DNA of 64,000 nucleotides from Massilia arenae (GTDB lineage: Bacteria; Pseudomonadota; Gammaproteobacteria; Burkholderiales; Burkholderiaceae_D). This document shows, piece by piece, positions 62,295-64,000 of this stretch. The DNA lies in contig NZ_VPFD01000006.1 in the NCBI RefSeq assembly GCF_008014745.1, positions 62,001-126,000 on the forward strand. Direction: 5' to 3'. The notes under the pieces are model-generated. The model worked only from the letters and a program-made list of their open reading frames with translations, ran no database searches and was not told where the DNA came from. The translations under genes were made by a program, and so were the position numbers. How positions within the stretch are numbered: position 1 is the first letter of the stretch; the number at the start of each line of letters is the position of its first letter.

Positions 62295-63046
62295 TCGTCT
62301 TCGCCTGGCACGTCGTACCCGGCGTGCCCGTCATCGCGGCCGCCAACCGCGATGAATTCTATGACCGCCCCGCGACGCCCGCCGGCCCCTGGCCACAGGC
62401 GCCGCACGTGATCGCGGGCCGCGACCTGCAGGGCGGCGGCAGCTGGATGGGCGTGTCGCTCACCGGCCCCACCGGCCCGCGCTTCGCGGCGCTGACCAAT
62501 ATCCGCGCCCCGCAAGAGCGCCGCACCGACGCGCCGTCGCGCGGCGCGCTGGTGGCCGACTATTTGCGCGGCGAGCTCGATGCGGCGGCGTATGTGGCTG
62601 AACTGGCGGCACGTCCCGACCTGTACAACGGCTATAACCTGGTGTTGGGCGACCGCGATACCTTGTACTGGTTCTCCAACCGCGGCAAGGACGATCCGCG
62701 CAACGGGCAGCCACTGGAACGCGGCCGCATCTTCGGCATCTCCAACGGCCTGCTCGACACGCCGTGGCCCAAGGTGCTGCGCACCAAGGCCCAGTTCGCG
62801 AGCCTGCTGTGCCAGGGCGCGCCCGAGGACGCCTACTTCGAGATGCTGGCCGATACCACGCGCGCGCCGGACGTGCGGCTGCCGGAGACCGGCGTGCCGA
62901 TCGAGATGGAACGCATGCTGTCGCCGGTGTGCATCGAGTCGCCGGAATATGGCACCCGCACCTCGACCGTGGTCAAGCTGTATCGGGATGCGGCGCCGGA
63001 GCTACATGAGCGGGTGGTGCAGCCGGGGGTTGTGGCTGCGGCTTGA
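62285..63046 (+). CDS. NRDE family protein (TANGO2-like)
   Basis: A 253-residue protein. It starts MCLIVFAWHVVPGVPVIAAANRDEFYDRPA; the Cys2 and ANRDE motif define the family, which shares the Ntn-hydrolase fold. Later GPRFAALTNIRAP, YNLVLGDRDTLYWFSNRG, FGISNGLLDTPWPKV and GTRTSTVVKLYRD fit as well. The human homologue TANGO2 affects lipid and heme metabolism, but bacterial function is not known. Third in the ygfZ operon; followed by a REP-like repeat. Confidence 0.9.
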   Translation: MCLIVFAWHVVPGVPVIAAANRDEFYDRPATPAGPWPQAPHVIAGRDLQGGGSWMGVSLTGPTGPRFAALTNIRAPQERRTDAPSRGALVADYLRGELDAAAYVAELAARPDLYNGYNLVLGDRDTLYWFSNRGKDDPRNGQPLERGRIFGISNGLLDTPWPKVLRTKAQFASLLCQGAPEDAYFEMLADTTRAPDVRLPETGVPIEMERMLSPVCIESPEYGTRTSTVVKLYRDAAPELHERVVQPGVVAAA

Positions 63047-63072
63047 TTCGGCGTTGCGGTGATGCGAGCGAG

Positions 63073-63190
63073 CTTAGGTTCCCGCCTTCGCGGGAACGAC
63101 GTGCTAGCGTTACCAATAATGCTCAACGGTGCCATTAGCCCGAAGACCGTCGTTCCCGCCCTCGCCGGGCGCCTTGGCGGGAACCCAAGT
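63073..63190. repeat. REP-like paired repeat, copy 3 (opposite order)
   Basis: One arm, CTTAGGTTCCCGCC...GGGAACGACG, at 63073-63101 is the right-hand arm of copy 1. The other arm begins CGTCGTTCCCGCC at 63148 and ends GGCGGGAACCCAAGT at 63190; its hairpin loop is longer (CTCGCCGGGCGCCTT instead of four bases). The arms therefore stand in the opposite relative order to copies 1 and 2, with a 46-base spacer. It lies between converging genes and nearly touches the stop codon of the last SDR. Confidence 0.8.
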
Positions 63191-63192
63191 AT

Positions 63193-64000
63193 TTACCGTC
63201 GCCCTTTCATGCCGGCCTTGAGGATCTCCTTCAAATGCGGCGTCGCCGCATACGGATCCGCCGGCTGCCGCGCATGGACCAAGGCATCCATGCGCTCGGC
63301 CACCGCGCCCAGCGCCTGCGGGTGCGAGAACACATAAAAGCGCTCTTCGCGGATCGCGTCAAAGGTAAGGCGAGCCACGTCCGCCGCTGACACCTTGCCG
63401 GAACCGACCGCCTTTTCGGTGAGCGCCTGCGCGGCCATCTGGCTCGCGGTCATGATTTCGTCGGTACGCAATTCGTCCGGCCGGTGGCGGTGCGACTGCG
63501 CGATCGCGGTCGGGATAAAGTACGGGCACAGCACCGAGGTGCCGATCGGCGCATCGACCAGCTTGAGGTCGTGGTACAAGGTCTCGGTGAGCGCCACCAC
63601 CGCATGCTTGGACACGTTATAGATGCCCAGCGCCGGCGAGTTGAGCAGCCCGGCCATCGAGGCGGTATTGACGATCCAGCCGCGATAGCCCGGGTCCTGC
63701 GCCGCGCATTCGAGCATCGTGCGCGTGAACACGCGCACGCCATGGATCACGCCCCACAGGTTCACGCCCAGCACCCACTCCCAGTCTTCCTCGGAGTTCT
63801 CCCACACCAGGCCGCCGGCGCCCACGCCGGCATTGTTGAACACCAGGTGCACCGCGCCGAAACGCGCCATCGCCGAATCGGCCAGTTCCTGCACGTGCTC
63901 GCCCTTGCGCACGTCGCACACCATGGCCAGCACCTCGGTCTGCTTCGCCAGCTCATCGGCCGCCTTTTCGAGGGCCTTGGGCTGGACGTCGGCCAGCACC
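63193..64000 (-). CDS. Short-chain dehydrogenase/reductase, N-terminus outside window
   Basis: The visible 268 residues lack the N-terminal TGxxxGIG cofactor motif, which must lie beyond the right edge. What remains is an SDR: LVFNNAGVGAGGLVWENSEEDWEWVLGVNLWGVIHGVRVF, Ser in IVNTASMAGLL and Tyr in GIYNVSKHAVVALTETL. The C-terminal part (KAVGSGKVSAADVARLTFDAIREERFYVFSHP) is typical of the branch often annotated near lipid or steroid metabolism. Substrate unknown. Confidence 0.88.
   Translation of the reverse strand, partial: VLADVQPKALEKAADELAKQTEVLAMVCDVRKGEHVQELADSAMARFGAVHLVFNNAGVGAGGLVWENSEEDWEWVLGVNLWGVIHGVRVFTRTMLECAAQDPGYRGWIVNTASMAGLLNSPALGIYNVSKHAVVALTETLYHDLKLVDAPIGTSVLCPYFIPTAIAQSHRHRPDELRTDEIMTASQMAAQALTEKAVGSGKVSAADVARLTFDAIREERFYVFSHPQALGAVAERMDALVHARQPADPYAATPHLKEILKAGMKGRR

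Noticed and set aside
49437..63190. CRISPR array as an explanation of the repeated GTTCCCGC units
   Set aside because: Copies are paired and inverted, kilobases apart and have no regular spacers or cas genes.

Overview
The window is high-GC chromosomal DNA from a Gram-negative betaproteobacterium, most likely an Oxalobacteraceae soil bacterium of the Massilia/Telluria type. This is inferred from the gene families and synteny (the mltG-tmk-holB-pilZ neighbourhood, LpxO, DUF4936, a PEP-CTERM protein, large TonB-dependent receptors with secreted glycosidases); no rRNA is present to prove it. Nearly all of it is coding. I see no phage, insertion sequence or CRISPR array.

Left part (1-14.5 kb): selenium and formate. 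selC, the tRNA-Sec gene (anticodon TCA, encoded CCA), lies at 1114-1209, followed on the same strand by a small GcvH-like lipoyl-domain protein and a DsrE-like protein. After udk, a Tat-exported phospholipase C and a PEP-CTERM protein comes a compact minus-strand operon fdhA-fdhB-fdhI-fdhE-selA-selB. fdhA is one gene read through an in-frame UGA at 13419-13421; a bacterial SECIS hairpin with a GGUCU loop and a bulged U follows the codon. The factors that insert selenocysteine are thus encoded with the selenoprotein that needs them (selD is not in the window).

Middle part (14.6-44.9 kb): plant cell-wall sugar use. One plus-strand operon encodes a TonB-dependent receptor, a GH3 beta-glucosidase, a membrane-spanning AraC-type regulator and a GH39 enzyme. 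A minus-strand operon encodes GH74 endo-xyloglucanase, GH95 alpha-fucosidase, GH35 beta-galactosidase, PA14-containing GH31 alpha-xylosidase and a CE2-type acetylesterase. Together these match the bonds in fucogalacto-xyloglucan. Divergent from GH74 lies an alpha-ketoglutarate semialdehyde dehydrogenase gene, then a xylose ABC transporter (XylF-XylG-XylH) with a D-xylose dehydrogenase and a LacI-type regulator. The xylose genes suggest oxidative (Weimberg) catabolism of released xylose. CG-centred palindromes resembling LacI-family operators lie before the receptor operon, in the GH74/dehydrogenase intergenic region, before the xylose dehydrogenase and before the LacI gene, which suggests coordinated control.

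Right part (44.9-64 kb): a fusion of an FAD/NAD oxidoreductase with a patatin lipase, RlhA, several redox enzymes (two SDRs, a GST, WrbA), LpxO, a PRMT-like methyltransferase, and a housekeeping block (tatD, pilZ, holB, tmk, mltG, ygfZ). Three copies of a paired REP-like inverted repeat lie between genes here.
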